Source: Erinaceus europaeus
Taxonomy: Eukaryota; Chordata; Mammalia; Eulipotyphla; Erinaceidae
Length of the DNA stretch: 64,000 nt
Assembly: GCF_950295315.1 (NCBI RefSeq)
Contig: NC_080170.1
Span: 99,242,632 to 99,306,631, forward strand
Direction of reading: 5' to 3'
The notes beneath the pieces are model-generated. The model was not told the DNA's origin. It did no database searches and saw only the letters and a program-made list of their open reading frames with translations. Below, in pieces: positions 1 to 11,775 of the stretch (position 1 is its first letter; every line of letters begins with the position of its first letter). Made by a program: the position numbers and the translations under genes.

Positions 1-205
1 CATCAGGGAAGCAACTACAGAAGCCAGACCTTCCACCTTCTGTACCCCATAATGATCCTGGCTCCACACTCACAGAGAGTTAAAGAGTAGGAAAGCTATC
101 AAGGGAGGGAATTGGATAAGGGAGTTCTAGGGGTAGGAATTGTGTGGAAATGCACCCATCTTATCCTATAGTCATGTTAATATTTCCATTTTATAAATAA
201 AAATT
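1..205 (+). mobile_element. L1 3' UTR end, sense orientation, cut by window edge
   Basis: Reverse complement of the tail module seen in the minus-strand L1 copies at 3407, 6358, 14818 and elsewhere: GAAGCAACTACAGAAGCCAG, then the 'gatcctggctcc' and 'gctatcaagggaggg' blocks, ending in an A-rich tail (ATAAATAAAAATTTTAAAAA). Only the last ~200 bases of the element are inside the window. Confidence 0.8.
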
Positions 206-517
206 TTAAAAAAGGACATCTGCTGTCAATGGCAGAGCTAGGAGCCCCCCCCCCAAAAAAAAACCCTTCTATTCTTACTAAAGCTAACTATTAATTTATA
301 GATTGTATGAACAAATTCTCGCTAATAGCATTATACATAAATAGAACATAGGTCTAGAGTGAATCAATGAAAGAGAAAAAGTTACTGACACTTTTCACAA
401 AGATCCATTGCTTGTGGAATACATCGTTGATTTTTCTGTTAATTTCTTAGCTTATTTCCCAAGTATGACTCATTCTCCTTTTCTCCTTCCTTTTCATGTT
501 TTTCTTTCTCCCCCATT

Positions 518-549
<32 letters not shown>

Positions 550-635
550 CCTCCCTCTGTGTGTGTGTGTGTGTGTGTGTGTGCGCATGTGCGCGTCTGT
601 GTGTGTAGTCTAGTTTTTAAAATTAACTTTTTTTT
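206..635. other. No gene seen; contains a C/T then G/T microsatellite
   Basis: Unique-looking sequence with a homopolymer pair (C11 followed by A9 near 246-264), then a pyrimidine run passing into alternating GT. The reading frame across the microsatellite is just translated repeat and is not a gene. Confidence 0.6.
516..608. repeat. (CT)n / (GT)n compound microsatellite
   Basis: Runs of CTCTCT with interruptions to about 558, followed directly by about 12 GT units and imperfect GCGCATGT repeats. Confidence 0.9.
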
Positions 636-648
636 AAGACTATGCCTA

Positions 649-912
649 AGGGAGAGTTGGGTGTAGTGCAGTGTTAACCCACTGCACTACACCAAGCACA
701 AGGACCAGCGTGAGGATCAGCTTTTCACCTGCAGGGGTTCCCTCACCAGCAGTGAAGCAGGTCTGCAAGTGTCTGTCTTTCTCTCCCCCTCTGTCTTCCC
801 TTCCTCTCTGTTATATCCAACAACAGTATCAAGAGCAGCAACAATAATAACTACAACAATAAAAAAAAAGGGCAACAAAGGGGAATAAATAAATGAATAT
901 TTTTAAAAAACC
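649..912 (+). mobile_element. SINE family A (first of composite)
   Basis: tRNA-like head, CCTCACCAGCAGTGAAGCAG middle, CTCTCCCCCTCTGTCTTCCC block, AAC-rich part and GGGAATAAATAAATGAATA tail. The B box region is altered (AGGATCAGCTTTTCACC instead of the usual GGTTCGAACC), so internal pol III promoter function is doubtful. Confidence 0.85.
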
Positions 913-1080
913 ACTTTGAAGAGCCATAAGGTGTCCCCTTAGGACTGCTATCAGGCTGAATTAATCTTTTTCTCACACCAACTCTTGCCTCCTGGTTAGT
1001 TGATTTTCTGAGAGATGTGTAACAAGTTAACAATTTAGCTATGATTCTAAAGATAAAATAAGAATAATATCAGAGATGTT

Positions 1081-1402
1081 GGGGATCGGGCAGTAGTGCA
1101 GAGGGTTAAGCACACATGGCACAAAGCACAATGATCAGCACAAGGATCCTGGTTCAAGACCCTGGCTCCCCACCTGCAGGGGGCTCGCTTCACAAGTGGT
1201 AAAGCAGGTCTGCAGGTGTCTGTCTTTCTCTCCCCCTCTTTGTCTTCCCTTCCTCTTTCCATTTCTCTCTGTCCTATTCAACAATGAGGACATCAATAAC
1301 AACAGTAATAACTACAACAGTAATAACTACAACAGTAAAAAAAAAAGGGGGGGCAACAAAAGGGAATAAATAAATAAATAAATAAATATTAAAAAAAACA
1401 CA
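1081..1402 (+). mobile_element. SINE family A (second of composite)
   Basis: Complete A element: GGGGATCGGGCAGTAGTGCA head, a B-box-like GGTTCAAGACC, pyrimidine block, AATAACTACAACAGTAA-type repeats and a long AATAAATAAATAAATAAATA tail followed by A8. Confidence 0.9.
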
Positions 1403-1542
1403 AAGACTATGCCTATGATCTTGGTTGATTAAGAATCGTGACCTTTTGTTCCCCGAGAATTTTATTAAAGTTCAGATTAGGAGAATTTCAGATTAAAAAC
1501 ATTTTATTACAGTGTCTCACACTCTGTTGTCTTTTCTGGTTA

Positions 1543-1543
1543 A

Positions 1544-1592
<49 letters not shown>

Positions 1593-1594
1593 AT
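1543..1594. repeat. (AAAT)n microsatellite
   Basis: About 13 uninterrupted AAAT units. Confidence 0.95.
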
Positions 1595-1617
1595 CCCTGA
1601 TGAAAAGATCCAGTTAT

Positions 1618-1749
1618 GGGCAGGGGTAGATAGCATAATGGTTATGCAAAGAGACTCTCATGCCTGAGGCTCTAAAGTCCCAGGTTAAATCCCCTGCAGT
1701 ACCATAAGCCAGAGCTGAGCAGTGCTCTGGTAAAAAAAAAAAGAAAAAA
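1618..1749 (+). mobile_element. SINE family D with perfect TSD
   Basis: Head GATAGCATAATGGTTATGCA, B-box-like CAGGTTAAATC, 3' part AGAGCTGAGCAGTGCTCTGG, then A-rich tail. Flanked by an exact 15-bp duplication AAAAGATCCAGTTAT (1603-1617 and 1746-1760, the second overlapping the A tail), which argues for a fairly recent insertion. Confidence 0.92.
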
Positions 1750-1760
1750 GATCCAGTTAT

Positions 1761-3397
1761 TCTTTTTTATGAAATTTCCAGTTCACATAGTTTACATGTC
1801 CCATACAAACATCCAAATGTTTACAACTTGAATCATATAATATAAAGATGTAATTATAATAAAATAAGTATTTTTCAGAAATAATATAGGACACCAATTT
1901 TACTACATAAAATATGTTATTAGTCATTTCACATATATCTAGCTTATTTTTATTAATGATTATTCAAGAAAATATCAGTTCCCTAAGGAACTGTTTTTCA
2001 GAAGTATGAAGAATAAATAATTGGGGGAAATCATACCATATCTCTATGGAGATTTATAATACAAAATAAATAATATCATAAGTAGCAGGTAAATCAATCA
2101 AACCAAATATCACTCAAACCATCATCCTGTATACCTTAAATACACAGTGATGTGTGTTTAGCATTTCTCAACAAAGCTGGAAAAAAAGATAATTTCTCTC
2201 AAATCTATTTGATTTTGAACCAGTTTTTACAACTGATGCATGTAAATCATTTATTGTTCATTTCTTGAAATTGATTTATCTGATTCTTATTAAATTCCTG
2301 AAATATGATTGATACTGTAATCAATTCATAACTGGGAAGAATTTCAATATTCTTTGCAAGGTGAATTTTAGTAAGAAGGATTAGATTGTCTGTTTGGATT
2401 TCATTATTATATGACTTCTAAATCAACCTCAAGATACAATGATTAAGTGGAACTAAAGTGAAAATACTTTATTTTCCTGTGATTAGTTTTCACAAAAACT
2501 GACTGTTAGGCATTAGTATTTCATTGATTCCTTCCCTATGTAAAGGTTTCACATCTCTTTCTCACTGGTGGGAGTGAAGTTTTGCCAAAGTCATTGAACC
2601 ATGTTTGATAATGGGTTATGGTACAGACTTTTTCCTCTCAGGACAGATCATTCAACTTATTGGCTAAGTAAAATAGCTCTATAGACTCAAAACCTCAAGA
2701 TGAAGAAGTACCTTATATCGAAAGCTTGACATGAGTTTTGGTTATTGCTTACCCTCTAAAACACATTTATTACTGTAAGATTGAGATAATTGAAGATCAA
2801 ATTCATATTTGAAACTGTTCTGGTAAATAAAACCAGTCTAAGCTCTTCATATTAGGCACTTTGTTTCCAGATAATGGCTAATGGAAATTTTAACATCATC
2901 ATGGAATTAATAACAAATGATTATTATCTGAAACAGTGTTCTAGATAATGTAAACAGATTTATTTATTTGCTTATTTATATAACATTCTGGAAAATGACA
3001 GGGTCATGAGCATGCTCAATACTACTGAACCAATAAAATTTTGTTTGCTATATTGGGAAGAGGGGAGAATAAACAAAATACTGCCAATTTCCCATGCTAT
3101 TCTTTTTGGTACTACCCATGGTGCTTATTATGGTGCACACAATTGAAATCTAAGCCTTGAAAGGTCTCACATGCACTATAACATCTCAGCAATCTTCTGA
3201 CCCTGAATTCAATGAATTTAAAACAGAGAAGTCTACTCTCTGCCTCTTAGGACGTCCAGGAGAGCGTTCAGAATATGCTTAAACCCAGTTACTGTGAGTT
3301 TGAAAATTACTGCATTTATCTAAATAAATTCACTGAAAGTAACTATCAACCGAAATCCACTTACAAATCAATTTGTAGTCTTACTTTCAACCTTCAA
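1761..3397. other. AT-rich unique sequence, no gene seen
   Basis: No frame of interest, no recognised repeat and no RNA gene on either strand. Only short T/A-rich runs such as TTTATTTATTTGCTTATTTA near 2960. Confidence 0.6.
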
Positions 3398-3406
3398 GTG
3401 TATTTC

Positions 3407-3941
3407 CTTTTTTATTTATTTATAAAAAGGAAACAGTGACAGAACCCACAGGATAAAAGGGATACAATTCCACACAGTTCCCACCATCAGAACTCTGTAT
3501 CCCATCCCCTCTCCTGATAGCTTTTCTATTCTTTATCCCTCTGGGAGTATGGACCCAGTGTCATTATGGGGTGCAGAAGATGGAAGGTCTGGCTTCTGTA
3601 ATTGCTTCCCTGCTAAACATGGGAGTTGACAGGGCAGTCCATAATCCCAGCCTGTCTTTCTCTCTTCTCCTTACCTAGTGAGGCAGGGCTCTGGGGAAGC
3701 GGGGCTCCAGGACACACTGGTGGGGTCATCTGCCCAGAGAAGTCCAGTTGGCATCATGGTAGTATCTGGGACCTGGTGAGTGAAAGAAGAGTTAACATAT
3801 AAAGCCAAACAAATTGTTGACTAATCCTAAACCTAAAGGCTGGAATAGTGCAGATGAAGAGTTGGGGGGTCTCTGTTTTGTGGATATTTAATAGGCCTAT
3901 TTTAGTTATATTCCAAAGGACCCAAGACTGTACTCATGGTT

Positions 3942-3989
<48 letters not shown>

Positions 3990-4556
3990 TTTTTTTTTTT
4001 TTTTTTGTGAGCCTGACATCTGATATGCAGGTGAGCCCAAGTTATTGTCTGGGGAGTTGATTTCATGGCTGGAAAATGTCCCAGAAAGCTGGATCAGGGA
4101 AGAGAGTAGCTCCCAAATATGGGAAAGGTGTATAAATATTGTTGACCCATCAATTTGATCTGATCTGGAGCCCATATTCAGTCTAGGAGCCTATGTGACC
4201 TCTGCATCCCTGTAGATATGACTTCACATTCTGTGGTCATGAGTAGGAACATTCCTAGCTGCCCCAACTTCAGAACCCATCTTCCTCAGGTGGAAGATAA
4301 GAGTATGTTGTCCAGCCTCCCTTCGGAGGAGGGAACACTCTCTACCATTGTTGATCCACATTGAGGGCAAAGTCAATTGGGGGCCCACAGAGGGGTCTAT
4401 TGTATTGTTCCTGATAGAGATGACCTGTAACAATGGAGAGAGGGATTTATTCGAGGTCTAGGCCCATCATGTCTCCTGGGAATATCAGGACTCCCCAACT
4501 AGGGCCCCAGCTGATGGGGTGGCCTGATAATGACTAAAGGGTGAACGATGACTCAT
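3407..4556 (-). mobile_element. 5'-truncated L1, 3' UTR only (~1.15 kb)
   Basis: Antisense of the L1 3' UTR module: T-rich (tail) at the left, then 'gggagtatggaccca', 'ggaaggtctggcttctgta', 'ttgtctggggagttgatt' and 'ggcccatcatgtctcc' blocks. Flanked by GTGTATTTC at 3398-3406 and 4557-4565. It is the most complete copy of this 3' UTR type here and serves as a ruler for the shorter ones. A CTTT microsatellite has grown at the poly-pyrimidine position. Confidence 0.85.
3941..4006. repeat. (CTTT)n with T tract inside the L1 3' UTR
   Basis: About 12 CTTT units followed by about 18 T. Other copies have only a short T run or a (GTT)n at this place, so this expanded after insertion. Confidence 0.95.
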
Positions 4557-4565
4557 GTGTATTTC

Positions 4566-5648
4566 TGATTCAGTATCACTAAAAAAAAGTTAGTTATATT
4601 CTCTGCAATATTGTACACAAAATGCTTTTTAATAGCTTTAGATATAAAGACTTTTCCTATGGATAATTATTAGTGAGGTAGTAATTTTTATCACTGGTGT
4701 TTTGGGTCATATGTGAAGGACTACTAAGAGATAGTTTATTTTATTTTATTTTTTAAATTTATTTTTTTATCATAAAGCCCCTGAGCTGTATAGTTCCTCA
4801 TCAAGAACATTTAAATACTAGAATTTTCCAATAAACAGAAAAGATGACCTGGTTTTTATTCATTCTGTTATAAAATGCCAGGAGGGTTTCAATGTCATAA
4901 TAATTATTATTGTGAAACAGAATAGGCAATAAAATGAGGTTTTATGAGAAAAAAGCAATCCACCTTCTGTAAACATCAAAAAGTTCCACAATTATTGCAA
5001 CAAAATGAAAACCAAAATGTTACTGCTTCTGAAAAATGAAAACAGTAGGCACAGTGTAGTTTTGATAACCCACACACAAATAATTTATGTCAGTATATAA
5101 AAATAAAAGTAGAAAGTACATAATAATATTTATGTTTTTAAGGCTTGAAGAAATTCTTCCATGCATTATTTCTATCTGCCCTCACATTGTATCTGAATCA
5201 ACATTCCTGATTAAAAAAAAAAAAAAGACAAAGCTAAATGAATTTCCCATGTGTTCACACCAGAAATTCATTAGACAGAAGCAGCTAAAATGATAAGTGT
5301 ATTTTTTATTAAACTAAAACAGCAAAAAAATTATATTAACAAGACTGTATATTCAAATAGTGACCAGTATTGAGAAGTTACTTCAGATAAAAGTGTTGTT
5401 AACCAATAACATGAAAATTAAAATAATAGTTATACTCATGAATTGAATGTGTATCCAAATAATTATTAGCAGACACAGTTAGTATGACTATCTAGAAATA
5501 TAAGTGTTAATATCTATTTTGTTTATATTACACTACTTCATTTTGTGACATTATTAATACTTAATTTCAGCACTATATACTCTTAAGAAAAATTTTCAGT
5601 TTAGAAAAATGGTATTACATAAGCAATGCATTAACCAAGCATATAAGT
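4566..5648. other. AT-rich unique sequence, no gene seen
   Basis: Contains only short A or T runs (for example A13 at 5213-5225). No recognised coding or RNA features. Confidence 0.55.
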
Positions 5649-6357
5649 TTTTTTTTTCTTTTTTCTTTATTGGGGGTGTGAATGGTTTCTGGTCGACAGT
5701 AAAATATAGTATTTGGTACATATCTAACATTTCTAAGCTTTCCATATAACACTCTAACTCACCACAAAGATCCTGTTCTACCATCTTGTTCCAGGACCTG
5801 AATGCTTCCACCACCACCACCCCACCACCCCCAGAGACCTATAATTTGGTGCAATATACCAAACCCAGTCCAAGTTCTGCTTTGTGTTTTTCCCTTCTTA
5901 TTTTTCAACTTCTGTCTGTGAGTGGAATCATCCCATATTCACTCTTCTCTTTCTGACTTATCCTACTTAACATGATTCCTTCAAGTTCCAACCAAGATGA
6001 AGTGAAGAAGATGAATTCACTTTTCTTAGTAGATGAGTAGTATTCAGCTTTCTTAGGCATACATCTGCTCTTGGAGACCTAGGTGGCTTCCAGGTATTGG
6101 TCATTTCAAATTGTGCTGCTATGAACGTAGGTAATACATAGATCTTTTTAGATTAGTGTATCTGATTCCTTAGAATCAAGAAAGGAATTGCTGGATCATA
6201 GGATAGGTCTATTTCTAACTTTTTGAGTTTTCCAGACTGCTTACCACAGGTGTTGGATGACTTTACATTCACATCAGGAATGCAAGAGAGTTCTTTTATT
6301 CTGGCAACCTCTGCAGCATTTGTTGTTAGTATTCTTTCTGATGTATAACATTCTTTT

Positions 6358-7213
6358 TTTATTTATAAAAAAGAGACATTGAAAAAAACCATAGGATAAG
6401 AGGGGTACAACTCTACACAATTCCCACCACCAGAACTGTATCCCATCCCATTGCCTGATAGCAGTCCTATTCTTTATCCCTCTGGGAGTATGGACCCAAG
6501 GTCATTGTGGGATGCAGAAGGTGGAAGGTCTGGCTTCTGTAATTACTTCCCCGCTAAACACAGGTCAGTCGATCCAAACTCGCAGCCTGTCTCTCTCTTT
6601 CCCTAGTAGGGTGGGGCTCTGGGGAAATGGAGCCTCAGGACACATTGGTGGGGTTGTCTGTCCAGGGAAGTCTGGTCAGCATTATGCTAGCTGGAACCTG
6701 GTGGCTGAAAAGAGAGTTAACATACAAAGCCAAACAAATTTTTGATCAGTCATAAACTTAACTTCATCTGGAATAATGCAGATGAAGAGTTGGGGGTACT
6801 CCATTTTGTAGATAGCTAGTAGGCATATTTTAGTTATATTCCAAAGGGCCTGTGGCCATACTAGTTGTTGTTGTTGTTGCTGTTGTTTTTGTTTTTGCTT
6901 TTTTCCCTGAGCCTGAAATCGGATATACAGGTGGATACAAATTATTGTCTGGGGAGATGATGTCATGGCTGGAAAAGGATTAGAAAGCTGGATCAGGGAT
7001 GAGAGTAGCTCCCTAGCATGGGAAAGGGGTATAAATATTGTTGACTGTAAACCTCATCTACTTGATTTGGTCTGGGGCCTATATTCAGCTTAGGAGCCTA
7101 TGTGACCACTGCATCCCTGTAGATCTGAGCATACATTCTGTGGTCATGAATGTGGTCAGCACATTCCAAGCTGCCCCATTATCAGGACCCATCTTCCTCA
7201 GGTGTAGCATAGA
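6358..7213 (-). mobile_element. L1 3' UTR nested in the older L1
   Basis: Same 3' UTR module as at 3407, shorter at the 5' side. Flanked by a 15-bp TSD GTATAACATTCTTTT (6343-6357 and 7214-7228). The host L1 reads continuously across if the insert and one TSD copy are removed. A GTT/GCT repeat sits at the poly-pyrimidine position (6866-6895). Confidence 0.9.
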
Positions 7214-7733
7214 GTATAACATTCTTTTAGAAGTGAAGTAGTATCTTATTGTTGTCTTCATTTGCATTTCTTTGACAGTCAATGACTTGGAGCTTTGTGG
7301 GTTTTTTTTTTTTTCCTATATCTGTTAGTCTTTTAGATCTCTTCTTTGGTGAATCTTCTGTTATATTCTCTCCCCACTTTTGAAAGTGATCACTTATTTT
7401 TTATTCCTAAGTTTGGTGAGCTCTTTATATATTTTGGTTATTTGCCTTTTGTCTGATGTATGGCATGTAAAGATCTCCCATTCTGTAAAGGATCTCTTTG
7501 TTTGCATGATGGTTTCTTTTGCTGTACAGAAGCTTTTTAATTTGATCTAGTCCCCTTGATTTACTTGCTTATTTATTTATTTATTTATTTATTTATTTTA
7601 GTCTTCCTTGCACTTGTATTTATATCATTGAAGATACCTATAAATTTTAAATGGAAAAGAGTGCTTTCCTCTAAGTATTTGATGAATTTCTGGTGTAAAA
7701 TCCAAGTCTTTGATGTATTTGGACTTAACTTTT

Positions 7734-8001
7734 TTTTTTAATTTCCTTTTGTTGCCCTTGTTGTTTTATTGTTGTAGTTATTATTGTTGTTGTTGTTGTT
7801 GGATAGGACAGAGAGAGAAATGGAGAGAGGGAGGGGAAGACAGAAAGGAGGAGAGAAAGATAGACACCTGCAGACCTGCTTCACCGCCTGTGAAGTGACT
7901 CCCCTGCAGGTGGGGAGCCGGGGTTCGAACCGGGATCCTTATGCCTGTCCTTATGCTTTGTGCCACCTGTGCTTAACCCGCTGCACTACAGCCCGACTCC
8001 C
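7734..8001 (-). mobile_element. SINE family A nested in L1
   Basis: Antisense A element: T-rich tail, GTTGTTGTTGTTGGATAGGA, GACACCTGCAGACCTGCTTC, and the antisense B box GGTTCGAACC (sense GGTTCGAACC, a palindrome), ending at GCCCGACTCCC. TSD TTGGACTTAACTTTT / TTGGACTCAACTTTT (7719-7733, 8002-8016, one mismatch). Confidence 0.92.
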
Positions 8002-8677
8002 TTGGACTCAACTTTTATGTAGTGTGAAATGTAGTGATTTGGTTTCAGTCTTCTGCACATTTTGATCCAGTTTTTCCAACACCATTTGTTGAAGAGATTC
8101 TTCTTTCTCCATTCAATAGTCTGGGCACCTTTCTCAAAAAAAAAAAATAAATAATAGATACCTATAGATCTAGGGGCTTACTTATTTCTGGACACTCAAT
8201 TCCATTCCACTGGTTGTTATATCTATTTTTGTTCCACTACCAGGCAGTTTTGATTACAATGGCCCTAAATTATAGCTTGAGATATGAGAGTGTGATGACT
8301 CTAGTCCTGTTCTTTTTTCTCAAGATTGTTTTGGTAATTCTAGCTATTTTCTGGTTCCATATAAATGTCTGTAGCATTTGGTCTACTCTCTTAAAAAATG
8401 GTGGGATCTTTAAAAAAAAAGGTAGAGGTTGCATTAAATTTGTATATGGCTCTAGGTAGAATATTCATATTGATAATGTTAATTATTTGAGACCATCGCT
8501 AGAAGAAGAATTTGAGGCCATTAACATGGAATATCTTTCTTCTTCTTTGTGTCTTTTTTCAGTTCGTTGACTAGTGACTTATAGTTTTCAGTATACAAGT
8601 TCTTCATTTCTTTTCTTAGATTTATTCCTAAGTATTCTATTGTTTTTGCTGCTATAGTGAATGGGACTGATTTCTGG

Positions 8678-8757
8678 CCTTCTTCTTTCCTTCTCTTTCT
8701 CCTTTTTCTTCTTCTTCTCCTTCTTCTCCTCCTCCTCCTTCTTCTTCTCCTTTTCAC
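8678..8757. repeat. (TTC)n/(CTC)n polypyrimidine tract
   Basis: Imperfect CTT/CTC repeats. The arginine/lysine-rich and serine/phenylalanine-rich frames across it are translated repeat, not proteins. Confidence 0.9.
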
Positions 8758-8996
8758 TTAGTCTTTGCATCAATGAATACCGTCAACTTTTGTTTATTAA
8801 ATTTGTATTCTTACACCTCAACATGTTGCTATTAACTCTGTAGCCTTACACCTCAACATATTGCCCTGCAGTTTCCTGGAGCTTCCTGTTGAGTTTTTCT
8901 TTGGTTTTTTTTCATACATACTGTCATATCATCTACAAACAGTAACAGACTAAATTTCAATCAGTATCTCTTTTATTAATTGCTCTTGCCTGATTG

Positions 8997-9540
8997 TTTT
9001 TTCCCGGAGAGTGCATCTGTTGTCACCTATCCTAATCCTGCTTAGCAGATCCAGAGCAGGAACAATCACAAGTCAGCCTACCTGCAAACTACTTTGCTGT
9101 TAGGTTAAGACAGATTACAGTGGGCATACCTGAAGCATTCCTTGACCAGATCTGAACTTCAGGCAGCCCTGAGGCAGTTTGACAGGCTGATTTGTCTGCC
9201 TACTACAATAGTCAGGCAGCCACCCTTTCAACCTAACATGCACCACTGCAGCAGAAACCTGCAAAAATAGGTACTTTGGGAACTCGGGGAAGTTTCATCA
9301 GACCAATATCCTCTCCAGTTGTGAGCATATATATGTTCTGATAGCTTGTTCAATCCTTCTCTGGCTCGCTGTATATACTTAATGCCTTAGCTTTCATCCA
9401 TTACTAGCAACTGTGTGATTACAGTTCTGTGATTTGCATTTAAAACTTCCAATAATCATAATATTCTGGTACATAGAGCCTATAAAAATCTCACAGTACT
9501 CCTGGTATTGAACCCTTCTATAATTCTCATGTTAAATTCA
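8997..9540. other. Unclassified block directly abutting L1, possibly an old LTR
   Basis: L1 ORF2 similarity stops after TTGCCTGATTG, and a more GC-balanced sequence begins (TTTTTTCCCGGAGAGTGCAT). It carries a TATATATG motif near 9328, a CTTCTCTGGCTCGCTG pyrimidine/CpG segment near 9356, and a 10-base L1-like AACTTCCAAT at about 9444. I could not find clean TG...CA ends with a TSD, so an LTR identity is only a possibility. Confidence 0.3.
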
Positions 9541-10420
9541 TATTTTCCTTTTTATAAAGGATCCATCTCTATTTTAACACTGTCTTTATTGCCATGCCCC
9601 CCTATTTTATCACTCATTTCCATATCTTTATTAAATCCTTATGTTCCTTGTTCATTAAATAAGTATTGAGTCATCATCATGACATTGCTAGTTAATTCCA
9701 AACTTCCAGGTGTCACCAATGTAGACAAGGTCACTAATAGTCTAAGGAGGAATGGAAACATTAAACATAAAATTAAGTATTCATTTGAACTTTGCCATTG
9801 TTTTTGATATAAAAGTTACTTTGAAAATATAGACCAGAGAATTGAAGATTCAATTGGATTTAGACAGCAATATGCATTTAGGCTGTAATAAAAGTTTAAA
9901 AGACTGAAGTACAAATTTCCATGAGAAACTTGAGTAAGGAAATTCACTTTGAAAGCTGGTGATGTATTAAGTTATGAAAAGAAAATTTAAGCAATAATTT
10001 ATGGGTAGCCTCTCCAAAATAGTCAGATCGACCTGCCCAAGATGTCCAGAATAGTCCTTCAAGACACATCATATTGGCATCTGAATTGTTTCAAGCTAGT
10101 ATCATTCAAGTGCTATTTATTTCAAAGAAAATGACTAACTTTCCTTAAGTGCTTTGAGGAATTAAGATTGTGGACATGGTCCTGATTTAGGGTTACCTGT
10201 AAAAATAACCTTTTATATTACAGAAACTTAGGACAGACACGGAGTCATAGATCACAGTACATTTTCCTTTTTCTTTTTTTTTTATTTTGGTCATATGAAA
10301 CAACAAAATATTTTTAAAAAATAAAACATATCAGTAATCATGCTAAACATTAGTGGTCTAAATTTAAAAAAAAATGGTTGGCTGGTTTAAATACAAAATC
10401 AGAATCTACCTACACTACTC
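9541..10420. other. Unique sequence, no gene seen
   Basis: No recognised repeat apart from short T and A runs near 10270 and 10363, and no plausible coding frame. Confidence 0.55.
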
Positions 10421-11775
10421 AGTGTATGAAACTTCTTTTTTTTTTTTAATTTAAGAAAGGATTAATTAACAAAACCATAGGGTAGGAGGGGTACAACTCC
10501 ACACAATTCACACCACCCAATCTCCATAACCCACCCCCTCCCATCATAGCTTTCCCATTCTCTATCTCTCTGGGAGCATGGACCCACGGTCATTTAGGGT
10601 TGCAGAAGGTAGAAGGTCTGGCTTCTGTAATTGCTTCCCCGCTGAACATGGGCGTTGACTGGTCAGTCCATACTCCCAGTCTGCCTCTCTCTTTCCCTAG
10701 TAGGGTGTGTCTCTGGGGAAGCTGAGCTCCAGGACACATTGGTGGGGTCTTCAATCCAGGGAAGCCTGGCCAGCATCCTGGTGGCATCTGGAACCTGGTG
10801 ATTGAAAAGAGAGTTAACATAGGAAGCCAAACAAATTGTTGAGCAATCATGGACCCAAAGCTTGAAATAGTGGAGAGGAAGTGTTAGGGAGGTACTCACT
10901 GCAAACTCTAGTGTACTTCTGCTTTCAGGTATATATTTTGCAGTAGTTTATGGATACGTGTGAAGATACGCTCTCTCTCACAGAAACTGGTGTATATCTA
11001 GATTATGGGACTTTGTTAGTAAGTGAACCACCTGAGATGAAATTAGAGTGTACTATAAAAGGAAAGGTCTCACCCGAGTAATGAAGCTGAAGGGTTGTCA
11101 TTCCACACCTAAGTCTCTGGACACAGTTTGAGGTGAAGCATGTTGAGGTGGCAATCGTTGCGTTGGTTAGGTTGTGATCGGCAGATGCAATATTATTTGG
11201 TATGGATTGGGAGAGGCATATGGGAAAGTGGGCCCTATCCAAGGATTCCAGGACTGGGGGAAGTAGGGGCTCTATAGTGGAGATGTGAGGTTCCTGCTGT
11301 CTTAGGGTTCAAAAAGACAATGGATAGTTAATGTTATCATCACATTATTTGGTAATTGGGTTAACTTTGAAAAGTCCTTTTGTTATGGTTTGCTGTACAG
11401 TATCCAGTATCTTGTATATAGCTGTGCTATTGGATGCTTCTAATCTACTTGGTCTAGGCTTTTGAGAGAGTCCGCATATCAAATACACAGCCTATATATT
11501 AAAAAGATTCAGTTTGTGTTTTGAAAAACTTTGAGACATACAATTGATTTTCCTACTCTCATATTAATTAACTACTGATTTATATGTCTACATTTTACTA
11601 GGAGTGTACATAAACACCATTCCCAAAAGACTGTGACCCATCCCTCCCATCCACTCCCACCCCCCACTGTCCCAGGAAGCTTCAAGTCTACCCCTCACCA
11701 GAGGGTTTTTACTTTGGTGCCCTACTTACAATTTGATCAGGTCCTGCTTTTAGTTTCCCTTTCAGATCTTCTTAG

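Larger units (their letters stand above)
649..1402 (+). mobile_element. Composite unit: A SINE + ~150 bp unique + A SINE within one TSD
   Basis: AAGACTATGCCTA occurs immediately before the first SINE head (636-648) and immediately after the second SINE tail (1403-1415). I find no copy of it after the first SINE or before the second, so the pair plus the intervening sequence appear to have landed as one unit. Inference: 3' transduction or read-through of two tandem SINEs. Confidence 0.55.
5649..8996 (-). mobile_element. Old L1: 3' UTR and C-terminal part of ORF2, with two nested insertions
   Basis: Left end is the T-rich tail followed by a 3' UTR type distinct from the 3407 copy (TTATTGGGGGTGTGAATGG, GGTCGACAGTAAAATA). 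From about 5905 rightwards the sequence is the antisense of ORF2, matched block by block with the L1 at 10437 (for example 'aattgtgctgctatgaac', 'gcagaagctttttaatttg', 'atggctctaggtagaatattcat'). Many indels and stops. Interrupted by an L1 tail (6358-7213) and an A SINE (7734-8001). Similarity to ORF2 is lost at about 8996. Confidence 0.8.

Noticed and set aside
649..912. tRNA gene suggested by A/B box-like sequences in SINE heads here and elsewhere
   Set aside because: The heads lack a proper cloverleaf and are followed by SINE bodies and tails; dozens of copies exist.
8521..8773. Arg/Lys-rich frames resembling a basic nuclear protein
   Set aside because: Translation of the antisense (TTC/CTC)n tract inside an L1 remnant.
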